Of a stretch of DNA of 48,717 nucleotides, positions 10,801-21,696 are shown one piece after another; position 1 is the stretch's first letter, and every line of letters starts with the position of its first letter. This DNA is from Asterionellopsis glacialis (taxonomy: Eukaryota; Bacillariophyta; Plagiogrammaphyceae; Rhaphoneidales; Asterionellopsidaceae): positions 7,775-56,491 of the forward strand of contig WKLE02000565.1 in NCBI GenBank assembly GCA_014885115.2, given 5' to 3'. Both the position numbers and the translations under genes were made by a program. Below the pieces are notes generated by a model. That model was not told the DNA's origin. It searched no databases and saw only the letters and a list, made by a program, of their open reading frames with translations.

Positions 10801-11675
10801 ACTTCTTCTTCATCCAACCGTAAAACACTGGATAGCATGGATTGTTTCTTTTTCGTCCCAACACCAGCCTTGTTTTTCTTGTTTAATTCCTTTTGTAATT
10901 TACGATTCTTGTGAGCTGTAAATATACCACGTTTGCCTATATGTTTTTGAGGTTGTTCTTGGTGGGGCAACGACAAGGATCCACTTCCAGTGGTTTTGGT
11001 CATGGTAGCTGTTTCACCTGCTAATGTATTGACTTCCGGTAACGGATCTTCTGAATCTGCATCATCTTGAGAATGTGATTGTGATTGCTGTTGTTGTAAA
11101 TCGCTTTCCCAAGCATGGTGTCGTGGCTTAGGTTTCATTCGAGGTTGGGGTAAGGCAGATATAGTTCGTGTTTCTGCTTTCTTCAAGACAATTACATCGT
11201 CACCTTTAGAATGGGAACTGGTACGTCTCTTTCGACTCCCAAACTTTTTAGTGCTTGTTTTACTTTTGCCCTTGGTGACGCTAACGTCCTTTTGCTTGAT
11301 AAGTTTAATATCTACTCCACCCTTCTTACCAACACCAATACCCTTACCCATGGGAGGTTTCTTTAGTATATCACTTGCTTTATCAGCATTATTGGTTCCA
11401 TGATGAATACGATCTAGGTCGTGTGCGTTGTGATCTTGTGGAATTTGTTTATGTTCGAAGGATGTCTTTGTGACACCACCGCCGCCGCCAAGACCCGCGA
11501 CATCCGTTGCTGCAGTAGCATTCTGTAAACGATCTAGTAAATCATCCATGGCACTTCCACCACCAACAGCACTGTTGGGGCTATTATTGTTGGCATTCAT
11601 CATGAGGGAATCACTAACACCAAGTTGATCGATTCCACGACTTGGATTAGACGGTGCAAGAGTTCGGGGCATCAT
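7842..11675 (-). CDS. Very long low-complexity protein, function unknown
   Basis: 1277 residues in one uninterrupted frame, starting at the ATG whose complement is at 11673-11675. Most of the protein is Ser/Gly/Asn/Gln/His/Pro-rich and looks disordered. Two more ordered helical stretches stand out: one around residues 400-450 (RIWDGIEILLAEAFSENEG and following) and one around 570-650 (YALNNFMNALIGSLEDDLRK, then LTLFELFRWSLQVNVDATER). A proline run (APPPPPPHA) lies near residue 675. The last 250 residues are Lys/Arg/Ser-rich, with a short hydrophobic patch SGFFGAWFGKSKRR and a motif-like end RRSIPWKREP. I cannot assign a family. Cytoskeletal or scaffold roles would fit but are guesses. The length of the open frame and the codon periodicity make it a real gene. 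Confidence 0.75.
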   Translation of the reverse strand: MMPRTLAPSNPSRGIDQLGVSDSLMMNANNNSPNSAVGGGSAMDDLLDRLQNATAATDVAGLGGGGGVTKTSFEHKQIPQDHNAHDLDRIHHGTNNADKASDILKKPPMGKGIGVGKKGGVDIKLIKQKDVSVTKGKSKTSTKKFGSRKRRTSSHSKGDDVIVLKKAETRTISALPQPRMKPKPRHHAWESDLQQQQSQSHSQDDADSEDPLPEVNTLAGETATMTKTTGSGSLSLPHQEQPQKHIGKRGIFTAHKNRKLQKELNKKNKAGVGTKKKQSMLSSVLRLDEEEVEEGFQDAKIRQGIEMARRSRNVHQSWKTPYEIDAPRTITVHRLQKPEQSDLPTNYLPEILVEKGTTGTAKGGGKSNNAESQSNTNDSIEFSTGSITGGNDNDSDTRSTEQRIWDGIEILLAEAFSENEGDTHSDSLRSHMSQLEDILPGQLLRAMGDNSVSSMLSITSPSKQQQHQKNNKDSIVFDNRDHSKALWETLKKADASRSGSMSIGTTSHSGGDLSQDEIGMARVTLNSFMDLLVPNQKEQEDGDDVVDMQGMTASASSRRNSSGGNMPRPSTADAEYALNNFMNALIGSLEDDLRKDPEKMSLDEQVQQIRKTQSTLTLFELFRWSLQVNVDATERTQYRNTHPHVHQHHPQQQRKKEKKGTTQKTNLPSSLLAPPPPPPHATEGGGTPPSQEPHDHHQHLQPLPSPPPQSSTVPSWAANIVMSESSPLVSSSQSRSGDYGHGPLHGGRRGVAGRSQSPAPSSHLSDSVLLPSSFVDGVNEIMQMNEDTASKSRSGSGSGQLSRTNSGEMPELASISDESTSLPSYTGTGDSDSSSSSGTGTSTDGSLSFATASDEHPVPNEEQEKDGSRVGGVGAVPTGVVVDGDITTTRDRSNKKEEEKSEDDTPNDGPPAVGLVPSNSSSSKSSNMMLAPNMIASNNDKATTLPNNKIKNATATTTARKMYKTTKLTPNDAALLSNDKKTTATGYTPYHTATTKRPQVMSAAGDVFSDDMSHSSLERYKAEFGPPQKAKQQQLKKKKGTKATGKNSKGSGNGSKKSSQPRSKSPTSNIKTVGRAGDVAVLPVQHRTVDVPHDLPESVDDDLTIDSTLKKDHDRDPTIVNRANIPRTKKNKYEKNKSEGRRSGFFGAWFGKSKRRVNSKDDGKKGKGKGKNDSSPSSRRLQYTSAVDNADGASGSFKNNKISKKGGGTGGGAKTKTLMKSRRSITQSDKKRSVMTASTQPTSSRRSIPWKREPSDGVKCLMHEEERGYDEAPIIAR

Positions 11676-14600
11676 GATGGCAAGATTTATAGTACAGTCT
11701 CGAAACTACAAGTGCGATTAGAATTCTTGTGTGCGATGAATACAGGCAAAAAAAGGTAACAAATTTGTCTCGGTGGATGCTCAAGAGTTCTGTGTTTGTA
11801 ATGAAAGGGAATCGTAGAGTTTCCTTTCAAGTTCTTCTTGTCTTCTACCAGTGTAACCAAACTGGGGTCTCTCTGTGCAGGATCGAAAGAGCGAATGGCG
11901 GGTCTGTGTAGTCTCTAGAGGTAGATGTTGTAGAGACCAGGTAGGGCGTTTCAACAGGGAGAGGGTCTCTACTACTCTCTTTCACTTTCTATTCAAGCTT
12001 TTTCTGTTGTAGTCCAGAGTTTTCTTTCTCTCATGGTTCGTAGGACCTTGATCTCAAAGAGGCGTACCAGGTATCTTAGTGCTATCTGTATTACTACATG
12101 CAGTAGTACCAGGTGTATCTAATTACCAGGTACAACCTCGTCCGTCGACAGTTAGTAATACGTATAGAAAAAACCTCAGTACCAGAATCCATTCACGATA
12201 GCCAGAGTTTTTTTTTCGTTGGTGGTACACGACGATTCGTATATATTATTTCTTTCTCAATATGTCCAAGGTACACCATGTCAATACCAGACATAAAAAA
12301 TTTGGAATATTTGTTGGGCGTCTGTTCAAAAAAAGAAACAATTTCAAGTAGGATTATACATGTTTCAAGGGTGGTACTCTTTTTTGGATTTAACATGCAT
12401 GTTTGGTATATATCTCTTTATCACTGTATATTATATAAATAAGTATTATAGCCTTCGATTCACGAGGCAACGTCGACTCCGATTGAAAGTTCCTTGGGTT
12501 CGTGGTCGGACATGGTCGTATTATGGACGGGTGATGATTCACTAAGTACAATCTGAAACGGTACTGGAATGTCTTAAATCGTACAGGTAAGACAGTCCCG
12601 AACGACCGACAACAAGTTTGAAAGAAACGACGAAATTGGAAATATAATCGTAAAACGAGAGTCAGTAGGCTGCATTCCTCCTTGTGGTTCTCTAGTAATA
12701 TCGGTACGAAGGTCCTATGCGATATGTTGTTTTGATTGTCATCTGAGACTCTTGTTGTTCATTACGTATACAACATAGAGACAGTATCACAGTGACTGAA
12801 CCCATCCAGCGATCGTCAGGCTGTGTGGAGCAGTATAATAGTAGCGCCAAATGTTAATCGCACGAAAGGCTACAGGTACAGTAGTTGTTTACAGAGATAA
12901 CATACAGTACTTTCTACTGATGGACATACTGGAAATGTATCTGGTACTAGAGACATTCCCTTGCTCGCTACGTTTAAGGAAAAATAGCAGTGCATACCAA
13001 AGAGCCCGTACAATCTACACAAGTATACCAAGTTCCATTTCTACTTTACCTGGTAAAAGGTAGTCCCGTATCATAATATGTACAGTTCCGGTTGTATGTA
13101 AAAACCAAGACAGAACATCACGGCGGGCGGCGTTCGGGTTTGACCGGTGCCTTGTAGTTCTTCGGATTTGAAGATACATATATATTGGATTATAACATTA
13201 TCATGTTTGTATATTATATTTCAAAGAAACCCGGATTCGTGAATCGATGAAAAATTGAACTTGAACCGAGAGTCATCCAACAAAAAGTCTTGCGCCGAAA
13301 GTCACAGATTCTAATAACCGCCAAACTCTCCCAAAAAAACCATTTGGGGAAATCTCGGTCCGTCATACTACGGACGTCGGTTTGTTCATGTCTGTCTGTC
13401 AGTCTGAAGATTTCCACAAATATTATACCAAATACACCAAATGTCACATTTCCAACAATTCTTTGTTTTTTACATTTTGACCATAAAAATAAGATATTCC
13501 TGTGCCACCTAAGTCAATTCTCATCAACTCTAGAATACAGGAATCCTGATTTATCAGGTAATCATCATGTGGGACGAAATCAAAAAGCCCTTCATCAAAG
13601 GTCCATTCAGAAGAGCACCTATTAAAAATTAGGAATTTCAGAGAGTAAACAAAAGATATCTGCATAAGCATGGAGTCCAATAATCAAGTCCTGCTACTCA
13701 ATTCCAGGATATCTCAAGAAGTTTGATGAAATAGAAATATTGATAATGAGCTCCTGCTGCTGAGGTACTAGAAACAAAGATTATCAAACTTTACAAAGAA
13801 AACCACAAGAATGGTGGCACTTTGGACTTTGACCATGGCCTCTGCAAATTGTTGGAGTACATATCAAGTTGTAATCATGGGTGGTCATACTAATAGATTA
13901 TTTAATTCCACTATTTTAAGCTACATTGTTGCCAAATGATGAACAATCAATTTTAACTCTACAGCACACCATTTGATTAAATAATTCTCTTGACAGAATA
14001 TTACAAAGCATCTGTCTTCTATATCTTTTGGAACATTATGGTTGATTTTTATATCTATCATTTCCACCATCATTGTTATGGGTGCAAATGGACTTTGTTT
14101 TTTCATGTTAGTCCACCCAGTATTCTGTGCTGCGGAAATTAGTGTTTTGTACACGAAAATATCGCGTGTTTAGGTTCTCTGTTTTTCGACTTCCAGATGC
14201 ATTGTACACCACAACATACCATTTTTATTGTATCCGTTCCTTGGGATCCTGCATTGTAGTCCTACTTCCTCATGAAGTCCTACTCGTGCGGAGAAAAGAT
14301 TTTTTCAAAATACGCAAGACAGGAAAAAGTGGCTGAACCAGGTGCTGTACAGGTACGTATCTTATGTTGCTATTCCATTGACCCGCAAAGAAAATTACTT
14401 CCCTTTTTTTATTGATATTTCTAGGAGGAAACAATGTTTGACTGTACTTGTACTCGTACCAGGTACAGTAGTTTTCTGATAATTAACATAATTATACTGG
14501 CAGTATGCTTGTAATTGCCACCTGTGTTGGCTATTGAATGTAGAACTCTGATATTATGAATGGTAAATAGTTATCGAGTAAGCTACAGATGAGTAAAAAG

Positions 14601-14930
14601 CCTTTCTGAAATTCTTTCTGATCAAGTCTGTTGTCGTAAGTCGTAAGGCCCTTTCCAGACAAACATTTATATCTCATATTTTGATCATCTTTGACGGGGT
14701 ATTGTTTTCCATTTTTTAAATTTTACATTCTCTACGGATTATTGTTATCGCTCTGTGGGTGTTCGCTTCTTAACCTATTCGCTTCTGTTATCATTTATTT
14801 CCCTTCCTCGTTGAAATATGAAGTCCTGATTTGTGGGAGCTCTCATTGTATTGTGTTTGATTCATTGATGCATTCTCATTTCCATATCTTGAAAGTTCTA
14901 CGTGTTCTTTGCTCAAAACAGTAAAAAACG
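11676..14930. other. Gene-poor 3.2-kb region with TACCWGGTA motifs
   Basis: Apart from a decayed fragment near 13.7-13.9 kb, no credible gene is present. Perfect TACCWGGTA copies lie at 12065-12073, 12124-12132, 13047-13055 and 14457-14465, with a one-mismatch copy at 12107-12115. The left end should hold the promoter of the minus-strand gene at 11675, and the right end that of the HMG gene at 14931. Confidence 0.5.
13676..13893 (+). pseudogene. Decayed coding fragment, origin unknown
   Basis: Two adjacent plus-strand frames look coding and join by a one-base frame change. The first contains GYLKKFDEIEILIMSSC and ends at about 13750. The second (13750-13893) contains AEVLETKIIKLYKENHKNGG and then DHGLCKLLEYISS before TAA. 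There is no start codon and no upstream continuation. It may be the remnant of a gene or mobile element. No family was recognised and no terminal repeats were found. Confidence 0.3.
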
Positions 14931-15821
14931 ATGGAATTTGCTTTAAAACAGACCCTCTCTCGCACCGCACCAAAGGACCTAGATTTGAAGATAGGCAACA
15001 ACATGAAAAAGTCTGGAGTGGAGCATGTTTCAAACCAGAGCCTATCCTTAAATCGAGCTATCTTGATATCTCACCAAAAAGCATCTGCAACCCATAACTT
15101 CTTTGGAATTATGCAGGATTCACCAGCAAGAGAAGTATCACTGCCAACAAGCACGCTGCAACAACAAACTGAAAAAAAGGTCTCTACAGTTTTCCCCACC
15201 TCAAGTGGTAAAAAAAAATCTGCAAGGACTAAGAAAGTTCGAAAATGGACGAAGCCAAAGGATAAACCCAAGAGACCTCTTTCTGCCTACAATCTTTTTT
15301 ACCGAGACCAGCGTGAAGTCATGCTTTGTGATAAAAAACGTAGCAACAATGGCAATGGTTCAAGTAAAAAAGGATTAGGATTTGGGGGGATGGCCAAAGA
15401 AATTTCTATGAAATGGAATTTGCTTAATGAATCTGCACGTGTCCCCTATGAAAGGCAAGCTCGATTTTTGAGAAAGAAGTACTTTGAAGACATTGAAGAA
15501 TGGAAACAGAAAAGGAAGGACCAGGTAGAGGAGCATCTAGGCGAGAAAGAGGATTCTTTTAGAGATGACACAATCGTTGTTGAAGAAGCAAAATCACCAG
15601 CCTTGCCATGTTCAACAGTCATGGTTACACCTGATGAAAATCACCCTTCACCTGTCCTTGCTGAAGAAACATCACCACATCTTCAAGCCGATGTGCCCCA
15701 TTTTCTGATAGATGACGAACCCATCCCTTATACGTTTGATGGAAGTAATACATTCCTACCAGACTCGGATCCTGTCTTGGACTCAATCGTAGAATCACTT
15801 GATATAGGCAACTTCTTCTGA
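14931..15821 (+). CDS. HMG-box DNA-binding protein
   Basis: 296 residues. A single HMG box occupies about residues 108-195. It begins with a basic lead-in and KPKRPLSAYNLFYRDQRE, the classic helix-1 signature (P-K-R-P-x-S-A-Y/F-N-x-F). After an Asn/Gly/Ser-rich loop it continues GGMAKEISMKWNLLNES and VPYERQA, and ends in the long basic helix FLRKKYFEDIEEWKQKR. The loop between helices 1 and 2 is longer than in animal HMGB proteins. Residues 1-100 are Ser/Thr/Lys-rich. The C-terminal 100 residues are acidic and Pro/Ser-rich, as expected of an activation or regulatory tail. A nuclear architectural or transcription factor is the natural reading. The specific target is unknown. Confidence 0.9.
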   Translation: MEFALKQTLSRTAPKDLDLKIGNNMKKSGVEHVSNQSLSLNRAILISHQKASATHNFFGIMQDSPAREVSLPTSTLQQQTEKKVSTVFPTSSGKKKSARTKKVRKWTKPKDKPKRPLSAYNLFYRDQREVMLCDKKRSNNGNGSSKKGLGFGGMAKEISMKWNLLNESARVPYERQARFLRKKYFEDIEEWKQKRKDQVEEHLGEKEDSFRDDTIVVEEAKSPALPCSTVMVTPDENHPSPVLAEETSPHLQADVPHFLIDDEPIPYTFDGSNTFLPDSDPVLDSIVESLDIGNFF

Positions 15822-16847
15822 TCAGGTTTTGAAGTTTGAACGGTGAAAGTGGGGCATCGACACCTTTTATAAAAATTAAAACGAATATAAAGACTTTATG
15901 CGCGCTGCCTCTGGTTTCATTAAAAAGATCCATTTGCTCTTTGAAAAATATCTTGAATAGTTAGAAACGAGAACTTTGTCTCTTGACAAGATAGATGCTG
16001 ATGCCTAGTTCCTATTTAGATCCTTTATTATAATCTTGCTGTAATATACAACTTAGTCTCTGGAATATACCTAAAATGGTCTAGTAATCCATCATTCGTT
16101 CTCCTGGCAATGAGGTCAGGTATCGTCCAACACTAAAAAGGCCACAGAAAAAGAATCACCAAACATCCGGATCTCCAATTGTAAACATGTTTTTTTTTCT
16201 TGTTTTTAGGCGGCACTTTTGAGGGTGGTGTTGATTGGTGAATTTTGTTGTTGTTTTTGTTGCCCTTCTTTCTCGCACTGCCCATTTCCATTATTTATAT
16301 GAGAATTCTGTCAGATCAGTTGAGTGTCAGCAAAGGAATTCTTTTAAGAAAGGTCATTTATGCTAGATCTCAAATATATTGCTCTACATCTGTAGAAATT
16401 GAACCAATTTTTCGTTTTGGATTTCGAAAAATTGGAAATGAGACTTTCTGTAGGATACCTTTTCATAGGTTGTCTTACAGCTGAACAGGTAGACAGGACT
16501 ACCGAGCAGAATCTACATACAAGCACCTAGTAGGACCGGGTCTACGGTACCTCCAGTAAGTGTAGAATTGATGGGTGACATCTGGTTGTTCTTGTCTCAA
16601 GGGGAGCTTCTCGTTTCAAGACAACAGATCAAAATCTCACATCATGGGAGGTTCTTTCAAGGTTCTCATATTTCAATCACATCGTTGCTAGAGTGTCAAT
16701 CACATTTCTATTTTTTTTGTTTTATGAATACGAGTTCGTAAAGTACAACAATAAAGAAGAGGTTTTGTTATCATTGATAAAGACGAATAAGAAACAGACA
16801 CAGAGTGAAACCTAGATTTCAGTCTGCTGGAATACATAAAGAAATAT
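15822..16847. other. Spacer without recognised genes
   Basis: About 1 kb between two plus-strand genes. AT-rich, with poly-T near 16191 and a CCTAGTAGGACCGGGTCTAC-like stretch near 16527-16546 related in composition to the TACCWGGTA elements. No gene, tRNA or clear repeat was seen. Confidence 0.5.
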
Positions 16848-17294
16848 ATGTTTTCGAAAGGAAAACCATTGGTGGCAGCTACTTCACGTGCTGCCATAAA
16901 ATTTGTAAGTAGTAGTAATCAATCCCAACAAATTCTTCGCGTTGTTGCTTGTGGCAGTCGCATTGGACAACAACAACAACAGTACCATTATCATCGTAGG
17001 TATGTATGGCATTCTGGTTACTTGGACTTTGCAGCGGCGGAGGATATTGCGACAGAAATAAATGCCTTGGAACAACGTCTCAAAGGTTTACGTGTTCGAG
17101 ATGCGGGAGTTATATCTGGATGCACTCAACAAAGTATACTTGATGCCGAGGCAGAATTACATGAACTTCGGAACAACTATGAAGATGTTGCAGGTGAACC
17201 CTACGAATATGAAGAAGTTCAACAAATGAAAACCTTGATGGATAACAATAATCATACCGGTAAGGGCGATTCACAGCAAGCACCAAAAGATTAA
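16848..17294 (+). CDS. Small protein with probable mitochondrial presequence, function unknown
   Basis: 148 residues. The first ~50 residues lack acidic residues and contain Lys/Arg, Ser and Ala, as in a mitochondrial presequence (SRAAIKFVSSS, then HRRYVWHSGY). The rest is acidic and predicted helical: AEDIATEINALEQRLKGL forms a leucine-containing amphipathic helix, followed by AEAELHELRNNYEDVAGEPY. Small organelle respiratory-complex subunits look like this, but I cannot name a family. ATG 16848 is the only sensible start because it gives the presequence. The next 360 bases contain another open frame that I do not accept as a gene. Confidence 0.65.
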   Translation: MFSKGKPLVAATSRAAIKFVSSSNQSQQILRVVACGSRIGQQQQQYHYHRRYVWHSGYLDFAAAEDIATEINALEQRLKGLRVRDAGVISGCTQQSILDAEAELHELRNNYEDVAGEPYEYEEVQQMKTLMDNNNHTGKGDSQQAPKD

Positions 17295-17820
17295 GATTTT
17301 TGGAATGAATCGTGTTCAGTTCTCATCATAATGTTGCTACAACATGTACAAAAACGCAATAAAATAGGTTTGTATTTGTTTTTAAAAAAGTATCTCCATG
17401 AATTAAACATTTTGAAGAAGAAACATATAGGTTACACACTGCATTTTTTGGGAACTTTAGAAACCATTAGTGTCCATAGCATGATCTACCAGACTAAACC
17501 CAAAGTCTGTTATTTCTTCGTACTCCAGCATCAGAAAGCAAAAGAAAAAGGCACTGAGTTTGTCCCCAGAATGTTGGTCGTTTGTAGACACAGGATTCAG
17601 AACCATGTTTCAATTTTTTTTATGAAATGGGTAGAGAAGAGAGAGAATAACTTTCATAAAGAAGAAATAGTTCCTTACACAAATGGTTCTTGATTCTAAA
17701 GTCAGTTATTTATTTATTAAATTATTGTACAGTGCTAAAAGTTAGAACTTGCCGTATTAAGTTATTTTCAAAACGGTTTCTTTCTTCATGTTTTTGTTTT
17801 TATTGGGATGGTTTAGTTCG
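17295..17820. other. Convergent 3' spacer
   Basis: Lies between a plus-strand gene end and the end of the minus-strand FkbM gene. It contains an open frame of 120 codons (17331-17693) with no family resemblance and Lys/His/Phe-rich composition typical of translated AT-rich DNA. Treated as 3' untranslated sequence. Confidence 0.4.
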
Positions 17821-20192
17821 TTAGGCATGTTTATCATGATGGTGTGTTTTCATGGTGGTCAAGGCACGATTAATTTGAGCGGGGAGTGGATTAAATCCTT
17901 TTCTCAAAAATACTTCATTGTTTAAACATAGTCCATTCTCCACACACCATCGTTTAATGTCCCATTCAGCCTTGACGTATTGATTATTTCGCATGACACG
18001 TTCTACAACTAAATCACGATCATATTTTTCACTACTGGATCCATGCATGACAACAATCCAAATATCCACACGGACCGTCCAATCCATACTTCTCATAAAG
18101 GCCAAGGCATCACCCTGGACACGTAATACCATAATATCCACGTGGGTAATACCATGAGTACGAAAGACATTGGACATTTTCAAACATGGAACTTCATTGG
18201 CACTTGTCACGGCCTTGGCACCAAATTGTTCATGCATTTCACTCATAATTTCAGAACTTCCACCTCGAGCACTAAATCGATTATTAAATTCAAGGATGTG
18301 CGAACCTTCACAAAAGGCACCGTGTTCACTGGTAGCCTTGGGACGGTTACTTGCCAATGCTTTGTATTGGGTTGGAGATGCTTCAATAAGTAGAGACCTC
18401 CAGTTCAAGGCATCTTCAAAGAATTTAGATACCGAAAATTGTTGACCGTTGCCTGCACCAATTTCCACAATGACACGACAACATTTGATAGGATTGGTGT
18501 AAAAAATTTCATAGACGGCTTCGTCTTCATTGGACATGGACCAAAAGCGAGCATTTTGTTCTCGACAAACATGTGGATTACACCCTTGCAGGAAATTGAC
18601 ATTGTGTGGTACAGGTGTAGGTCCGGGTGTGACATGGACGGGTGGTCGGGGTATGACACCATAATTATCACCCACCGGTCGAACAATAATGTTGGGTTGC
18701 TGATTGGGATAATTGATTATGTTTGGATAATTGGGATAGGGGTTTGGATTCGGATAGGGNNNNNNNNNNGATTTGGATTGGGATTAGGCCATGGATTGGG
18801 ATTAGGATTTGGTTGCCATGGATTGGGATTAGGGTTGGGTTCGTAGGGATTCGGTGGTGGATAAGGTTGTACAGGTGGTGGTACAGGTGGTGGATACGGT
18901 CTTGGAACCACAGGAGGTCTTGGATATGGTCGAGGTGGTGGTGGTGGTGGTGGTGGCAATGGTTCTGGTCGTGGCAGTTGTACGGGTGGTCGTGGACGAG
19001 GCACTGGTGGATCCACAGGTACTGGACGAGGTGTTGGTGGAGGTGGACGAGGACGTTCAGGTGTCACGGGTGGTGGTATTTCAGGAGGAGGTGGCGGTGG
19101 TGGTTGAGGAGCTACTACCGGTGCACGTGTCATGGGGGCAGGTGGAATTGACGGTGCACGTGTCATGGGTCCTGGTTCATTCGGTATAACTGGATCAATA
19201 GGTGCAGGAACTTCCGGCACAGGTGCACTGATAGGTGCCTCTGTGACGACGGCTTTACTAGGTGCAGGTGTACCAAATTCAACTTCCCGTTTTGGTGGTT
19301 CTGTAGGTCCTGTTTCAATTTGTTCTTCTTGTTCCATATTAATTTCCACACCGACTTGATCATCATCACCCTCGACGGGTGGTGCTGGTGGTTCGAGTTG
19401 AGGAGGAGCAGGTGGTGGTGCGTTGGGATCATCCGGTGTAACGGCAATATTCTCCTCAGGATTCCCACCCCACCCCCAATTCAAACCAATACCTGTACCA
19501 ATATTGGGATCAACTGGATTGCCATTTTCATCTAGCTCATCCCATTGCATATTAAGATTGTTACCCACATGAGCAGGGAATTCTGCAGGTGGAGGTGTGG
19601 GCGACCCTGGAGGGTATCCCAATTCTTCCCATGATAACCCAATAGGACTTCCAATGTTGGGGTCGACATTAGTGTTGGTCCCATCTGAATTTTCACCCCA
19701 ATTCAAACCGATAGCCGATCCTGTATTCGGATCCACACCAGGTTCTAATTCAGGTATTTGTGGTACGTAATGCAATACGACCGTCGTGGTAGGGACTGGC
19801 ACAATAAAGGCATCGGGTGATACGGTAGGACTTAAACTAAAGGCTCTCATTCCATCATCATCTTCTAAAAAGGCAGCACCACTCGACCCTTCAGCATTGT
19901 CATCATCATCAAACGATGGATCGACTTTCTTACCATCAATGTACAATTCGTTACTGAGACTTCCGGAGGAAAAGTGAGTGACTAAAAACACCGATGTGGC
20001 CAAGACGGACATGGCAGGTAAGGCAAACTTTTTTGACATGAATTGTTGTGCCGAAGAAGAAATGGAAGGTGGTTGATCGGGTTGAGATGTTGATGTTTCA
20101 CTTGTTTGATTTTGTCCTTCTTCCATACGCATTTCATCTAACCGTTGTGACATTTCGTCCAATTGGGGACGTTCTGAACGACCCACCACCAT
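17821..20192 (-). CDS. Membrane-anchored FkbM-type methyltransferase with proline-rich stalk (interrupted by assembly gap)
   Basis: One gene split by a 10-N gap. The frame from ATG 20192 reads to the gap, and the continuation to the stop at 17821 is in another frame only because the N count is arbitrary. Residues 1-50 are cytoplasmic and polar. Residues ~56-73 (ALPAMSVLATSVFLVTHF) are a signal anchor, so this is a type II membrane protein. An acidic region follows with three repeats of VDPNxGxxIGLxW. Next is a long Pro-rich stalk (PPPPPP, PNPNPW repeats), in which the gap lies. The C-terminal ~250 residues are a SAM-dependent methyltransferase fold: VIVEIGAGNGQQFS is motif I, LLIEASP the acidic motif, and VDIMVLRVQGD the later strand, as in FkbM/Methyltransf_21 proteins. 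It probably acts in the Golgi lumen or cell surface on a glycan, which is inference. Confidence 0.8.
18760..18769. other. Assembly gap (10 N) inside coding repeat
   Basis: Ten unknown bases inside the PNPN-encoding stalk repeat of the FkbM gene. The flanks on both sides encode the same Pro-Asn pattern, so the gap is probably a collapsed or unsequenced tandem repeat of uncertain length. Confidence 0.95.
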
Positions 20193-21696
20193 GATTGCTG
20201 TGTTTGTGGATGTTGTTTATAGAAAAGGAATACTCTATTAGCTAGGGATAATTTGTTTCTTTTTAGACACTGCAGATGTTTTTTTAATGCAGTCGGTTAA
20301 TCTTTGATGTGAAGAGATCGTTATCAACAAAGGAACATTAATCGAGTGTGTATAGATTGCACTCTCTTGTTGATTCCTTTGCCTTTTACCCCAAGCTGTT
20401 GTTGCTGCTATGCTTCCAGGGTTTCTGCTCTAGACAAGAGATCGAGAGGTGAGGAGTCCCTACTTATTGCTTACACACAGGCTCAAAATGGTGTGTGTTC
20501 GTGGTCTTTTGTTAGCAGAGAGCTGTGACCGCGGCTCTGGTGACTAAAAGTTATCGTACACTGCGGCCACAACACGCGTTGCAAACCAACCACAGAGAAA
20601 ACCAGCACAACGCAAATAGCAAGACAAGAGAGAAAAAGCTCGTGATCCAGTCATTCAAAAGACAAAGAAGTAGAATTTTCAATTGATTATGTGATAGTAA
20701 AATGACTCAAAGTCATTCTCCTAAGTTTTCATGTAGCCAAAGACTCCGTTCGGGTAGGTCATTATAGAACTTCACGAGGGATGGAGTTAGTGTCCTTTCA
20801 TCGACGATCTCTAGAGAACGAATTTTCTCATTTATGGTACTGTACACTAGCTGTACTCAATGACCGAACGAGTTCGGGTTTTCGGAACTCTTTGTATAAA
20901 AGCATAGCAATAATTCAATTGTGGATGTTATATATTTAGCTACCTTTCATTCATAAGCATCTGTATATCTCGTATTACTATGTATGTATATTGGATATGT
21001 CATGGTTCCATGACGTTTTCATCTATCGTCACATAAGGGTTTTAATTCATATTAAGATCACTCACACTCACTAAATAATTCAGGAATTGTGGCTTCCGAA
21101 AATATCTTTTTCACGCCGAGGGTCCATACTTATATATATTTTTATAAACAGACAGTACCGTACAATGCTGCCTTATGTGAATAATGGCTTCCGTCATCGG
21201 CGGAATAAGTATTAATCGCAAAGAATGGGGATTCTTTCTATCGTAGTTCCTAATAACGTGTCTTCCCGTAGGAATACTTGGATTCTGCTTTCGTACTGAA
21301 ATACGCTGTACGAAGTACAAAAAAGGCTTTTCAGATTCATACCACTAACTGTTTAGATACAAAGATTACGATCATCTTCTCTAGAGCTTGCGGAAGCTCT
21401 TTTGCGGAGTACAGTAGTGTGTTGTAAGGATTAGAACACTTCACACAGCGGTACCGATAGACTTAGGACCTGGGACTATCGCTCTCTGCGACCTCTAGCA
21501 ATCCCATTACCATAGCACCCTTGTATCCTCATCTCTGACGACTACTCTCATCATAATCAATACTTACTTTCATTGCGAAACACCACGACTTTTTTATACC
21601 GTTTGTGAGTTTTTGTGAGACATACACGTATTGTTGTAGTGGCAAATCAAGCTACATAGAAGGTAACAGAATACTTTTAAATACTCCAACATAATC
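20193..21696. other. Divergent promoter region
   Basis: 1.5 kb between the divergent FkbM gene and the armadillo gene. It should contain both promoters. No gene, RNA or strong repeat was recognised. GC-richer patches occur around 20520-20600. Confidence 0.5.

Noticed and set aside
13444..13680. Minus-strand frame with WTFDEGLFDF, considered as a piggyBac-type transposase fragment
   Set aside because: The resemblance is to a few residues only. No DDE context, terminal repeats or second copy was seen.
17331..17693. 120-codon plus-strand open frame after the small mitochondrial-like gene
   Set aside because: Composition typical of translated AT-rich DNA, no domain, lies in a convergent 3' spacer.
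18723..19359. Plus-strand Trp/Arg- and Val/Glu-rich open frames
   Set aside because: They are antisense of the proline-rich stalk of the FkbM gene.
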